Origin: Sympetrum striolatum
Lineage: Eukaryota; Arthropoda; Insecta; Odonata; Libellulidae
Length of the DNA stretch: 64,000 nucleotides
Direction: 5' to 3'
Assembly: GCA_947579665.1 (NCBI GenBank)
Contig: CANPUZ010000067.1
Coordinates: 186,001 to 250,000, forward strand
The translations under genes and the position numbers were made by a program. A model generated the notes under the pieces. The model searched no databases. It worked only from the letters and a program-made list of their open reading frames with translations, and was not told the DNA's origin. Positions 10,557 to 23,678 of this stretch are shown here, in pieces (the first letter of the stretch is position 1; each line of letters begins with the position of its first letter).

Positions 10557-13500
10557 AGATAGATAGATAGATAGGATACTAATTCACAGCCTAAACTATA
10601 AGCGTCATCGACTTGAAATTTTTACGACGTATTGGCCATAAAGTATAACCGCCAGAAAAAAGCCGACTTCGAACCTCAGTGTCATGGGTTCGATTCCAGA
10701 AGGCCCCAAAGTCGCGATTTTCCCCATAAGAATACATGGCGGGGATTTTCGAAAAATTTTTTGAGGCACTTTCCGGAAAAGGAGAGAGTTGAAATTCGAG
10801 GGATCGCTAGAAGCCGTGAATATCCATCGAAAATCCATGGTTCGATGCTAGGTCGGGGCAAAAATCGGCCGTTTAAAATGCATTGTGGCGAATTTGAAGA
10901 TTTTTTTTGGATCCTTTCCCGATAACATGGATACTTGAAACTCGGCACGTGGATATATATGTTGAATATATTTCATAATTTAATTTTATATGTTCGCTGA
11001 TGGTCCTTGGTTCGATCCCAGAGGGCCATTTGCACTTCTCAATGTATTTCTTACGGAGATAATGGAAACAAAACTTAGGTACTTCCCGGCATGTTATCGA
11101 CTTCAAACGTTGCATATAAAAAGATCAAGTCTATGCAAATCAAACAGTGCATTCACAGCTATCAATGTGTACTGGGTTCGACACCAGGTGTCACTGCAAT
11201 CAGAAGTTGATCCGATTTTTAGGAATTATTTTGAAAACTTTCCCAATAATATATAAACTTGAAATTCGGCATATAGATAGAGATCATAGATTAATTTCAT
11301 GAAGATATTTTAGATTTCCTAGATAGTCCTTGGTTTGAATCCAGAGAGCCATTTACATTCGTGAGAAGTAGAACGTAGTTTGAGGCAGTTGTAACCAATA
11401 TTTTTGGTTGAATTTTAACACACAGTCAGAAATGGTGATCTCCTATAGTGCTGCATAGTAAGATCATCAGTATGACCCCGGTTAGATGCCAGACGATGAA
11501 ATTGCAGCGAATTATAAGAATTTTTTCAATCCTTTTTTTTTTCTTTTGATGACCGTCCCGATTGTTGCCGATATAAAATTAGTATTGCCGATCTGCTTGC
11601 AGTATGCAAGCTACATTTTACTCGTATATATATAGGTGTATCCGGAGAAACGTCTATATATAATAGATACACTGGGGATCAAAAGTCTTACCATGTTCCA
11701 CAAGTGCCACTGCGTTGAAATTTTTACGACGTTATACCATGACGTGTAACCTCCAGGAAAAAGCCGACATTGAACCCCGGTGTTATGGGTTCGATTCCAG
11801 AAGGCCCCAAAGTCGCGATTTTGTCCATAAGAATACATGGCGGGGATTTTCGAAAATTTTTTTGAGGCACTTCCCGGAAAAGGAGAGATTTGAAATTCAA
11901 GGGCTCGGTAGATGCCATACATATCTAAAGGAATCCATAAAGACATCTACGAATATTATCCTTGGTTCGATGCTAGGTCGGGGCAAAAATCGGCCGTTTA
12001 AAATGCATTCTGGCGATTTTTAAGATTTTTTTGGACTCTTTTCCGATGGCATAGAAACTTGAAATTTGGTATGAGGTACGATACCATAAACATATATCAT
12101 AATCAAATTTTACTTATTCGCTGATGGCCCTTGGTTCGATCCCAGAGGGACATTTAAATTCCTCAATGCATTTCTTACGGAGATAACGGAAACAAATTTT
12201 AGGTACTTCCCGGCATGCTATCGACTTCAAACTTTGCATGATAGAAGAACAAGTCTTAACAAATCAAACTATGCATTCACAGCTATCAATGTGTCCTGGG
12301 TTTTACACCAGGTGTCCATGCAATCAGAAGTTGATCCGATTTTTAGGAATTATTTTGAAACCTTTGCCAATAATATAGAAACTTGAAATTTGGCATATAG
12401 ATTGAGATCATAAATAACTTTCAGAAACATTTTTTTGATTTCCAAGGTCGTCCTTGGTTCGAATCCAGAGAGCCATTTAAATTCGTGAAAATTAGAATGT
12501 CTTTTGAGGCAGTTGTAGCCCATATTTCTGCTTGAATTTTCACACATAGTTAGAGATGGTGATGTTCAATTGTGCTGTATAGTAAGTTCACAGTAAAGAC
12601 CCAGGTTCGATGCCAGACGATGGAATTTCAGCGAATTTTAAGAAAAATTTCAATCCATTTTTTTCTTTTGTTGGCCGTCCCGATATGATGCCGACACGAA
12701 AATAGTGTTGTCGATCTGCTTGCAGTATGCAAGCTACATTTTACTCGTATAATAGATAGACGCTTCTCCGGATATACCTATAAGTTATATATAGGGGATC
12801 AAAAGTCTAACCATGTTCCACAAGTGCCAACGACTTGAAATTTTTACGACGTTATGGCCATGACGTGTAACCTCCAGGAAAAAGCCGACATTGAACCTCG
12901 GTGTCATGGGTTCGATTCCAGAATGCCCCAAAGTCCCGATTTTCTCCATATGGATACATGGCGGGGATTTTCGATAAAGTTTTTGGTGCGCTTCCCAGAT
13001 AAGTAGAGGGTTTAAATTCAAGGGATCGCTAGAAGCCGTGCAACTCCAACGTTAATCAGAAAGACATCTTCGAATATGGTCCATGGTTCGATGCTAGGTC
13101 GGGGAAAATACCGGCCGTTTAAAATGCATTGCGGCGATTTTGAATATTTTTTTTGGATCCTTTCCCGATAACATGAATACTTGAAACTCGGCACGTGGAT
13201 AGATATCATAAATAAATTTCATAATCAAATTTTACATGTTCGTTGATGGTCCTTGGTTCGATCCCAGAGGACCATTTCCACTTCTCAATGCATTTCTTGT
13301 GGAGATAACGGAAACAAAATTTAGGTACTTTCCGGCATGATATCGACTTCAAACTTTGCAAGATACAAGATCAAGTACATACAAATCGAACTGTGCATTA
13401 ACAGCTATCAATGTGTCCTGGGTTCGACACCAGGCGTCTCTACAATCAGTAACTGATCCGATTTTTAAGAATTATTTTGAACCCTTTCACAATAATATAG

Positions 13501-16500
13501 AAACTTGAAATTTTGCATATAGATAGAGATTATAGATTTATTTCAAAAAAAGGTTTCAGATTTCCAAATCGTCCTTGGTTTGAATCCAGAGAGCTATTTA
13601 AATTCGTGCAAAGTAGAACGTCGTTTCAGGCGGTTACAGTCAATATTTCTCCTTGAAATTTAACACATAGAGATGTTGATCTTCTGTTATGCTGCATAGT
13701 AAGTTCACCAGGAAGACCCGGGTTCAATGCCAGACGATTAAATTGAAGCGATTTCTAAGAATACTTTCAATTCTTTTATTTTCTTTTGAGGACCGTCCTG
13801 ATATAATGCCGATATGTAATTAGTGTTGTCGATCTACTTGCAGTATGCAAGCAACATTTTACTCGTACCTATATATATATACACTCATTCATAGGGGATC
13901 AAAAGTCTAACCATGTTCCACAAGCGCCACTGACTTGAAATTTTTACGACGTACAGGCCATAACGTGTAACCTCCAGAAAAAATCCGACTTTGAACTTCG
14001 GTGTCATGGGTTCGATTCCAGAAGGCCCCAAAGTCGCGATTTTCTCCGTAAGAATACATGGCGGTAATTTTCGAAAATTTTTTTGAGGCACTTCCTGGAA
14101 AAGGAGAGAGGTGAAACTCGAGGGATCGCTAGAGGCTATGCATATCCAACAAAAATCATAAAGACATCTTTGAATATTGCCCATGGTTCGATGCTAGGTC
14201 GGGGCAAAAATCGGCCGTTTAAAATGCATTGTGGCGATTTTAAGATTTTTTTTGGACCCCTTTCCCAAATCATGGAAACTTAAAATTCACCATGGCGTTA
14301 GATATTACAAATATGTATCTTAATCAAATTTTACCTATTCGCTGATGGTCCTTGGTTCGATCCCAGAGGTACATTTACATTCCTCAATGCATTTCTTATG
14401 GAGATAACGGAAATAAATTTTTGGTACTTCCCGGCATGATATCGACTTTAAACTTTGCATAAAATAGGATCAAGTTCTTACAAATCAATCTGCGCATTCA
14501 CAGCTATCAATGTGTCCTGGGTTCGAAACTAGGCGTCTCTACAATCAGTAACTGATCGTATTTTCAATAATTATTTTGAACCCTTTCCCAACAATATAGA
14601 AACTTGAAATTCGGCATGTAGATAGAAATCATTGATGCATTTCAAAATAATGTATTAGATTTTCAAGATCGTCCTTGGTTCGAATCCAGAGAGCCATTAA
14701 CATTCCTGAAAAGTAGAACGTCTTTTGAGGCAGTTGTAGCCAATATTTCTGCTTGAATTTTCACACATAGTTAGAGATGGAGATCTTCTTTTGTGCTGCA
14801 TAGTAATATCACCTGTAAGACCCGGGTTTGATGCCAGACGATGAAATTGCAGCGAATTTTAAGAATATTTTCAATCTTTTTTTTTTCTTTTGAGGAACAT
14901 CCCGATATGATGCCGACATGAAAATAGTGTTGTCGATCTGCTTGCAGTATGGAAGCAACATTTTACTCTTATATATAATAGATATGTAGGGGATCAAAAT
15001 TCTAACCACGTTCTTCAAGTGCCAACGACTTGAAATTTTTACGACGTATTCGCCATAACGTGTTACCTCCAGGAAAAAGCCGACTTTGAACCTCGGTGTC
15101 ATGGGTACGATTCCAGAAGGCCCCATAGTTGCGATTTTCTCCGTAAGAATACATGGCGGGGATTTTCAAAATTTTTTTTATGGCACTTTCCGGAAAAGGA
15201 GAGAGTTGAAACTCGAGGAATCGCTAGAAGCGTTGCATATCCATCGATAATTAGAAAGACATCTTCGAATATTCTCCATGGTTCGATGCTAGGTCGGGGC
15301 ATAAATCGGCCGTTTAAAATGCATTGTGGCGATTTTTAAGATTTTTTTTTGACTTCTTCTCGATAATATGGAATCTTGAAATTCGGCATGATGTTAGATA
15401 TCGTAAATATATTTCATAATCAAATTTCTTCCATTCGCTGATGGTCCTTGGTTCGATCCCAGAGGACCATTTCCACTTCTCAATGCATTTCTTGTGGAGA
15501 TAACGGAAACAAAATTTTGGTACTTTCCGGCATGATATCGACTTCAAACTTTGCAAGATACAAGATCAAGTACATACAAATCGAACTGTGCATTTACAGC
15601 TATCAATGTGTCCTGGGTTCGACACCAGGCGTCTCTACAATCAGTAACTGATCCGATTTTTAAGAATTATTTTGAACCCTTTCACAATAATATAGAAACT
15701 TGAAATTTTGCATATAGATAGAGATTATAGATTTATTTCAAAAAAAGGTTTCAGATTCCCAAATCGTCCTTGGTTTGAATCCAGAGAGCTATTTAAATTC
15801 GTGAAAAGTAAAACGTCATTTGAGGCAGTTGCAGTCAATATTTCTCCTTGAAATTTAACACATAGAGATGTTGATCTTCTGTTATGCTGCATAGTAAGTT
15901 CACCAGGAAGACCCGGGTTCAATGCCAGACGATTAAATTGAAGCGATTTCTAAGAATACTTTCAATTCTTTTATTTTCTTTTGAGGACCGTCCCGATATA
16001 ATGCCGATATTTAATTAGTGTTGTCGATCTACTTGCAGTATGCAAGCAACATTTTACTCGTACCTATATATATATACACTCATTTATAGGGGATCAAAAG
16101 TCTTACCATGTTCCACAAGCGCCACTGACTTGAAATTTTTACGACGTACAGGCCATAACGTGTAACCTCCAGAAAAAATCCGACTTTGAACTTCGGTGTC
16201 ATGGGTTCGATTCCAGAAGGCCCCAAAGTCGCGATTTTCTCCGTAAGAATACATGGCGGTAATTTTCGAAAATTTTTTTGAGGCACTTCCCGGAAAAGGA
16301 GAGAGTTGAAACTCGAGGGATCGCTACAGGCTATGCATATCCAAAAAAAATCATAAAGACATCTCCGAATATGGCCCATGGTTCGATGCTAGGTCGGGGC
16401 AAAAATCGGCCGTTTTAAATGCATTGTGGCGATATTAAGATTTTTTTTGGACCCCTTCCCCAAATCATGGAAACTTAAAATTCACCATGGCGTTAGATAT

Positions 16501-18262
16501 CATAAATATGTATCTTAATCAAATTTTACCTATTCGCTGATGGTCCTTGGTTCGATCCCAGAGGTACATTTACATTCCTCAATGCATTTCTTATGGAGAT
16601 AACGGAAATAAATTTTTGGTACTTCCCGGCATGATATCGACTTTAAACTTTGCATAAAATAGGATCAAGTTCTTACAAATCAATCTGCGCATTCACAGCT
16701 ATCAATGTGTCCTGGGTTCGAAACCAGGCGTCTCTACAATCAGTAACTGATCGTATTTTCAATAATTATTTTGAACCCTTTCCCAACAATATAGAAACTT
16801 GAAATTCGGCATGTAGATAGAAATCATTGATGCATTTCAAAATAATGTATTAGATTTTCAAGATCGTCCTTGGTTCGAATCCAGAGAGCCATTAACATTC
16901 CTGAAAAGTAGAACGTCTTTTGAGGCAGTTGTAGCCAATATTTCTGCTTGAATTTTCACACATAGTTAGAGATGGAGATCTTCTTTTGTGCTGCATAGTA
17001 ATATCACCTGTAAGACCCGGGTTTGATGCCAGACGATGAAATTGCAGCGAATTTTAAGAATATTTTCAATCTTTTTTTTTTCTTTTGAGGAACATCCCGA
17101 TATGATGCCGACATGAAAATAGTGTTGTCGATCTGCTTGCAGTATGGAAGCAACATTTTACTCTTATATATAATAGATATGTAGGGGATCAAAATTCTAA
17201 CCACGTTCTTCAAGTGCCAACGACTTGAAATTTTTACGACGTATTCGCCATAACGTGTTACCTCCAGGAAAAAGCCGACTTTGAACCTCGGTGTCATGGG
17301 TACGATTCCAGAAGGCCCCAAAGTTGCGATTTTCTCCGTAAGAATACATGGCGGGGATTTTCAAAATTTTTTTTATGGCACTTTCCGGAAAAGGAGAGAG
17401 TTGAAACTCGAGGAATCGCTAGAAGCGTTGCATATCCATCGATAATTAGAAAGACATCTTCGAATATTGTCCATGGTTCGATGCTAGGTCGGGGCATAAA
17501 TCGGCCGTTTAAAATGCATTGTGGCGATTTTTAAGATTTTTTTTTGACTTCTTCTCGATAATATGGAATCTTGAAATTCGGCATGATGTTAGATATCGTA
17601 AATATATTTCATAATCAAATTTCTTCCATTCGCTGATGGTCCTTGGTTTGATCCCAGAGGGCCATTTGCACTTCTCAATTCATTTCTTACAGAGATAACG
17701 GAAACAATATTTACGTACTTTCCGACATGCTATCGACTTCAAACTTAACATGATACAAGACCAAGTTCTTACAAATCAAACTGTGCATTGACAGCGTAGA
17801 TGATGTTCTGGGTTCGACACTAGGTGTCTCTGCAATCAGAAGTTGATCCGATTTTTAGGAATTTTTTTGAAACCTTTCCCAATAATATAGAAACCTTAAA
17901 TTTGGCATATAGATTGATTTGATTAATAACTTTCAGATACTTTTTTTAAATTTTAGTGATCGTCCTTGGTTCGAGTCCCGAGAGCCATTTAAGTTCGTGA
18001 ACATTAGAGTGGCTTTTTAGGCAGTTGTAGCCAATATTTCTGCTTGAATTTTCAAACATAGTGAGGGATCGTGATCTTCTATTGTGTTTCATAGTAGGTT
18101 TATCAGTAAGACCCGGGTTCGATGCCAGACGATGAAATTTCAGCGAATTTAAAAGAAAGTTAAATCTTTTTTTTTTCTTATGAGGACCGTCCCGATGTGA
18201 TGCCGATATGAAAATAGTATTACCAATCTGCTTGCAGTATGCAAGCTACATTTTACTCGTAT
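10557..18262 (+). repeat. Tandem array of seven about 1.1 kb higher-order units, each with six T-arm/B-box motifs
   Basis: Seven plus-oriented units of about 1.1 kb. The reference unit at 12794-13880 opens with GGGGATCAAAAGTCTAACC and closes with GCAGTATGCAAGCAACATTT plus ACTCGT. It carries GGTTCGANNCC-type motifs starting at 12909, 13085, 13255, 13421, 13577 and 13721, spaced 144-176 bp. The segments between motifs are diverged copies of one monomer, recognisable by a shared AGAAACTTGAAATTCGGCAT-like core and TAGATAGA. Motif flanks often complete a hairpin, for example CCTGG-GTTCGACA-CCAGG, as in a tRNA T arm. I see no A box, acceptor stem or anticodon arm, so these are not tRNA genes. TATA or TCCGGA linkers separate units. 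Open frames here are by-products of repetition. Confidence 0.9.
13246..17635 (+). repeat. Recent 2195-bp tandem duplication (two units) inside the array
   Basis: 13246-15440 and 15441-17635 are nearly identical at a constant offset of 2195 bp; for example, blocks at 13885, 14809 and 15099 recur at 16080, 17004 and 17294. Both junctions fall in the same conserved CCTTGGTTCGATCCCAGAG monomer region, as expected for unequal exchange between monomers. Confidence 0.85.
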
Positions 18263-18362
18263 ATATATATATATATATATATATAGATACATGAATGAAT
18301 CCGGAGAAGAATCTATATATAATAGATACATGAATGAATACGGAGAAGCATCTATATGTAAT

Positions 18363-19445
18363 AGATACGAGTAAAATGTAGCTTGCATACTGCAAGCAGA
18401 TCGATAACACTAATTTAATGTCGGCATCCTATCGGGACGGTCCTCAAAAGAAAAAAAAAGATTGAAAATATTCTTAAAATTTTCTGAAATCATATCGTCT
18501 GGCATCGAACTCGGGTCTTTGAGGTCATACTTACTATGCAGCACTATAGAAGATCACCATCTCTAACTATGTGCGAAAATTCAAGCAGAAATATTGGCTA
18601 AAACTGCCTCAAACGACGTTCTACTTTTCACGAATGTAAATGGCTCTCTGGATTCGAACAAAGGACGATCTTGGAAGTCTAAAAAATTTACTTTAAATGT
18701 ATCTATGATATCTATATATATGCCAAATTTCAAGTTTTTATACTATTGGGAAGGGGTTCAAAATAATTTTGAAAAACGGATAAGTGACTGATTGTAGAGA
18801 CGCCTGGTGTCGAACCCAGGACATATTGGGAGCTTAAGATTGCCTAATATGACTAGTTTGGACTTGATCTTATTCCAGACAAAGTTTAAAGTCGATATCA
18901 TGCCGGAAAGTACCTAAAATTTGTTTCCGTTATCTCCGTAAGAAATGCATTGAGGAATGTAAATGGCCCTCTGGGATCGAACCATGGACCATCAGCTAAA
19001 ATAAAAAATTTCATTATAAAACATATTTGTAATATCTAACCCCATGTCAAATTTCAAATTTCCATGCCATCCGAAAGCAGTCCAAAAAAATCTTAAAAAT
19101 CGCCACAATGCATTTTAAACGGCTGATTTTTTCCCCGACCTAGCAACGAACCAAGGATAATATTCGTAGATGTCTTTAAAGTTTCCTTTAGATATGCTCG
19201 GCATCTAGCGATCCTTCGAATTTTAACTCACTACTTTTCCGGGAAGTGCCACAAACAATGTTTGAAAATCCCCACCTTGTATTCTTACGGAGAAAACGCG
19301 ACTTTGGGGCTTTCAGGAATCGAACCCATGACACTAAGGTTCAATGTTGTCTTTTTTCTGGAGGATACACGTTATGGCCAAAACGTCGTAAAAATTTCAG
19401 GACAGTGGCACTTGTGGAACATGGTTAGAATTTTTATCCCCTATA
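18363..19445 (-). mobile_element. Inverted unit of the B-box repeat family closing the array
   Basis: Plus-strand order is reversed: ACGAGTAAAATGTAGCTTGC and the GCTTGCATACTGCAAGC hairpin at 18366-18397. Reverse-complement motifs follow near 18507, 18655, 18812, 18977, 19148 and 19320 (some degenerate). It ends with the unit-start block (GTGGAACATGGTTAGA) near 19415-19440. It abuts the BEL/Pao LTR. Confidence 0.85.
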
Positions 19446-19451
19446 TAAAAC

Positions 19452-19650
19452 TGTACAGATGAATAGCTTTATTTAATAGCAGGTTACAAGTGGCGACTTT
19501 GCGGTGCGCCGTCTGGCTCAAGACTGGTTGCCTCGTGGCCAGGTAAAAAACAGGAAAAATGAAAACAAAAGAAATGAGGTCCACTCTAGGTGAACTCCCG
19601 GCGGGCAGCCTTGCCCGGCATCACGCGGGAAGACAAGATTAGCCTTAACA
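19452..19650 (-). repeat. 3' LTR of the BEL/Pao element
   Basis: On the minus strand it runs TGTTAAGG...CTGTACA, giving TGT/ACA ends and a length of 199 bp. A purine-rich stretch (GACGAGGCGGACCGGA) lies immediately upstream, consistent with a polypurine tract. TTAAATAAAGC near its 3' end could be the polyadenylation signal. Its last 52 bp match 25689-25740. The right boundary is inferred from the TGT start and PPT. Confidence 0.7.
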
Positions 19651-19698
19651 TCCGGTCCGCCTCGTCCGGAGGACGAAATATGTCTGAGGCTTCGGATA

Positions 19699-21026
19699 TC
19701 AGGCAGCTGCATTCGGCATCGGCAATGGGCTGAGTCGCACTATTGGCCTCTGTAGCTCCGTATTCGTCATCTTGACGGTAACGACTCGAACGTGCCCGTC
19801 AGGTCCAGGGCGCACTTTGGTGATGCGGCCCAAAGCCACTTAGAAGGCGGGTAGCGCTCGTTACGGACGATCACCAGCTGTCTTACTTCAAAATTTTTCC
19901 TTGGATCACGCCACCGACTCCGCTGTTGAAGGTGGTGCAGATATTCTTGGGACCATCTTCTCCAGAAGTTCAGCCACATCCGCTGCACAAGCTGCCACCT
20001 AGATAACTTATTATCATTAGGACACTCGGGTTCTGGAATTTTAAATAGATTTTCCCCGATTAAAAAGTGCGCAGGAGTCAGGGCATTCAGGTCATCAGGG
20101 TCAGAGGTAAGAGGGCAGAGAGGTCGAGAATTGAGGCAGGCCTCAATCTGAATAAGAAGAGTAGTGAATTCCTCAAAGGTCAGAGTGTGTTCACCAACTA
20201 CTCTGCGCAGATGATGCTTGGTCGACTTTACACCAGCCTCCCAGAGGCCTCCGAAATGAGGTGAACCAGGTTGTATAAAGGACTAATGGGTTCCATCGTT
20301 TGCCAGAGATGATGCAACTTCCGCGTAGAATGCAGAAGCAGCACCAAACATCTTGCGTAGCTCCTTGAAAGCCCCATGGAAGGTCGTCGCGTTATCGCTG
20401 TACAGGGTATTGCACACTCCTCGACGACCAACGAAGCGCCGGTAAGCTGCCAGGAACGATTGAGTGGTGAGATCGCTGACAGCTTCAAGATGTACTGCTC
20501 GTGTGACAAAGCATACGAACAATACCACATAGCCCTTGTACGAGCGATGTCCTCTGCCTTTAGTGGTACATAAATAAAACGGCCCGGCATAGTCGAGACC
20601 AGCTACACTGAAAGGGCGCGCTGGTGTTGTTCTCGATGCAGGAAGATCACCCATCAGTTGAGCTCCAAAGCGCGGTTTTGCTCGATGACATCTTACACAC
20701 TGCCTAGTTAATTTTTTGACTAGTGACACATCGCCCAATTTCCAAACCTTGTTCCGTAGAACGTTGAGTGTAAGGGTAGGTCCACCATGGAGTGAGGAAA
20801 GGTCAGCAGATTCAATCATAAGTTGGCTCAGGTGGGATTTTATGGGCAAGATTGGCGGGTGCTTGGCAGAAAATGAAAGGAAGGAGTGTTTCAGGCGTCC
20901 TCCTACACGCAAAATACCTTCTTCGTCAAGGAAGGGATTCAGACGTTGCAACGGGTTACAACGGGACAACGGTTCGCCTGAACCTAATAATTTTAATTCT
21001 GCTCCGAAGGCCCATGACTGCGTCAA
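19699..21026 (-). pseudogene. BEL/Pao integrase
   Basis: 21026-20283 contains an HHCC-type zinc-binding region ending QCVRCHRAKP. The catalytic core follows with GLDYAGPF (first Asp) and LYSDNATTF (second Asp). A TAG at about 20283 replaces the Trp normally found just before the conserved SPHFGGLWE stretch, but the frame continues beyond it and supplies the catalytic Glu and the WRRWSQEYL block near 19950. The C-terminal region ends at a TGA at 19699-19701 just before the LTR. The enzyme would insert the cDNA copy into the genome; this copy is broken. Confidence 0.85.
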
Positions 21027-21142
21027 CTGGATGGCCTTGCAGCGTGCGGCAGCGAGTTCCTATGTACTGAGGAAAGTAGTCGCCTAAGGCTGTAGACGCC
21101 TGCATCGGGATAAAACCCTTAGGCAGTATGCCAGCACTCTGA

Positions 21143-23011
21143 TTAGCCTAGACAGAGTGGAAAACCTTTGGAGAAAAATATTTTCCTCTTCCATCCTCTG
21201 CAGAGTGAGTACTTGGGGAGTGGGCAAGGCATCTGGTTGTTGTGGCCAGTTTTCCAACAAGGATGATAGCCACTCCGGTTCTCTCCACCATAACGATGAT
21301 CTATGAAGAGAAACTGGATCCAGGCCCCTGCTTGGGAGGTCCGCTGGATTTTGAGGAGACGGTACATGACGCCAAACAGCAGAGGGCAGCTCTGTCTATA
21401 TATATGAGACCCTATTGGCTACGAAGGTTTTCCATGAGCAGGGATGTTTTCGTAGCCAAGCGAGAGTCACCTGAATATCCGACCAGGCGAAAACTGGTAT
21501 CGATGATAGCGTGTCAATTCGACGCAGGTAGTTGATTAAGCGGACGAGGAGAGCAGCTCCACATAGTTCTAACCTGGGAATAGAGATTGTTTTAACCGGG
21601 GCCATTTGGACTTGGCTGCAAGTGGTGACACCCGGCATTGGTTCACGTCATTAAGGACACGGATATAAACTACCGCCGCGTAGGCTCTCTCTGACGCATC
21701 AGCGAATCCATGCAGTTCACATCGTGACGATGGTGTAACTCCCAGCCAGCGATCAATTTTAAGCTCCGATAGTTCAGACAATGCATTGCAGTAGGTCGTA
21801 CATCGTTCCACAATATCTGTAGGTAGAGGCGTATCCCAATTGGTCATTAAGATCCACACATCTTGCATAAGGATTTCTGCCACAATGGAGACAGGGGCTA
21901 CCCAGCCTAGTGGATCGAAGAGACGTGCTATGTTGGAGAGTACCGTTCTTTTCATGAGGACCATTTTGGTAGCGTCTTGGACCTGAAAGTTGAATCTAAA
22001 AAGATCAGCTGCTTGGTTCCACATAAGCCCGAGAGTTTTGACGGACTCTTTGGAGTCGATGGGTTTCGCCTGCTTGATATCTCGATTCTGAGAGGATGAC
22101 TCACAAAGCAGAGCAGGATGATTAACGGCCCATTTATTTAGTTGAAATCCGGCACAGGCAAGCAATTTCAATAGTTGGCTTTTGATCCTCAAAGCTGAGA
22201 AGAGTTCATCGGCCCCGGAGAAGATGTCGTCTACATAGATATCCTTGTGGAGGCAGGCAGCTCCAAGAGGGAAGTGATGCCCCTCATCTTCAATGAGTTG
22301 CCGAAGGGACTGCATTGCTAAGAACGGTGCGCAGGAGGTACCGTAAGTCACAGTGCTGAGTCGATAATCGACTTCTGGCGTATCTGGATGCGGCCTCCAG
22401 ACTATTCTTTGAAGATCCTGATCAGCCGGATGCACTAAAATTTGCCGAAAAATCTTCACAATCTCGGCGGTGAATACAAAACGGTGACCTCGCTACTTGG
22501 TGAGTACTAGCGCAAGGTCATTTTGTAAAGGAGGACCAGGGAGAAGGAAGGCATTCAAAGAGTGCTGCTGAGAGGTACGTCGTGATGCGTCGAATAGAGC
22601 TCGGTGTTTCAATAATGAAGGATAGATGACAGCATGGTGAGGTAAGTACCACGCCCGCTTGACTTGAGAGTCGACACTAGGGACCCTTTCCATGTGTCCA
22701 AGTTCTTCGTATATCCTCAAGAAGTCACGATAGAGAGGTGCAAGCTCCACCTCCCGTAAAAATCTTCGCTCAGTTGATGCAAGAGACCTATGCGCCATCC
22801 GACGTGTCTCCTCCACAGAATCAGGAAGCTCCGATGAAATCGGAAGGCGAACGATGTACCTTCTGTCCGGTCCACGAGAGTGAGTATCTTTAAAGTGCAG
22901 CAGACATTGTTCCTCTTCTGGGCGCAATGTCTTGGTGGAAGGAGGAATTTCCTCTATTTCCCAGGAGCGTCGAAGAGAAATTTCAAGACTCTGGAAAGCG
23001 GAACAATGCAA
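21143..23011 (-). pseudogene. BEL/Pao reverse transcriptase and RNase H
   Basis: 23011-22493 is the N-terminal RT part (EELGHMERVP, VIYPSLLKHRALFDAS). A TAG just below 22493 replaces a Trp codon, after which 22459-21569 continues with FRQILVHP, the catalytic IYVDDIFSGA block and FAWSD/RNase H approaches. A frameshift near 21600 moves reading to 21638-21396, with SIPRLELCGAALL and FAWSDIQVTLAWL (RNase H-like). 21367-21143 holds the decayed linker to integrase, in mixed frames. Length and order fit BEL/Pao pol. Inactive. Confidence 0.85.
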
Positions 23012-23076
23012 CGAAACCAGGGATTTACTCGAGGAAGACTCCGCCCGCCGTGACCCACTCGATTCACATGGGCCCG

Positions 23077-23646
23077 TTATGACCCATCCAAGAGTAGTGT
23101 TCTGGGCGATGATTTTGCGTTGAGGGAATCGTTACAGACCTTGACGAAGAACTTGACCATAAACGTCAGCACCCAGGATGAGGTCGATTGTCTGCGGCTG
23201 ATGAAATATCGGTCTGCCAACTGCAGACCGGAAAAAGAAGACAGGTCTATCTCGACTATCTCCTTCGCAGGAAGTTGATTTGTCAGACGAGGCAGCACCA
23301 AGGCCTCACATTCGAGACCGAACGACTGGTCGTAGGTAGAAGAGAGAGTAAGTTGAACTAAGTTCAGTGCAGTGCCAGCCTCTGCAGCCCCAAGTCCTGA
23401 CAGAGGAATGTACGTTCGCTGGCGAGGTAGATGCAGAAGTTGCGCCAAGGACTCCGTGATGAAAGATGCTTCGGAGCCATTGTCCAACAGGGCTCGAGCT
23501 TGAATTTGGACTCCATGTGGTCCCAAGACCACAACCCGTGCTGTAGCGAGAAGGACGGTGTAATGTGGAGCAGCCATAGCGGTCAGTGAAGTGACTGCCG
23601 AGCCCGAGGTGGCAGCGAACGCGTTTGATTGATGATTGTCATCCAA
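23077..23646 (-). pseudogene. BEL/Pao aspartic protease
   Basis: Contains ALLDNGSEASFITESL, the D-x-G-S active-site loop in its BEL/Pao context, followed by PLSGLGAAEAG. A frameshift near 23220 puts the downstream ADVYGQ-type block into another frame, and that frame then meets a TAA. The protease would mature Gag-Pol; here it is disconnected from gag and RT by frameshifts. Confidence 0.8.
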
Positions 23647-23678
23647 ATCAGTAGCAGAGTGAAGGGCGTCGTTGTTTA

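Noticed and set aside
13885..17497. Several 60-105 codon frames conserved in pairs (for example 13885-14184 and 16080-16379)
   Set aside because: They recur because the DNA is tandemly duplicated and do not look like a protein family.
10557..18262. Dozens of T-loop-like GGTTCGA motifs suggesting a tRNA gene cluster
   Set aside because: No A box, anticodon arm or acceptor pairing around any of them; only the T-arm-like part is present.
10557..18262. Regular spacing of a short conserved motif, CRISPR-like
   Set aside because: Spacers are diverged copies of one another and the host is eukaryotic; this is a satellite with higher-order structure.
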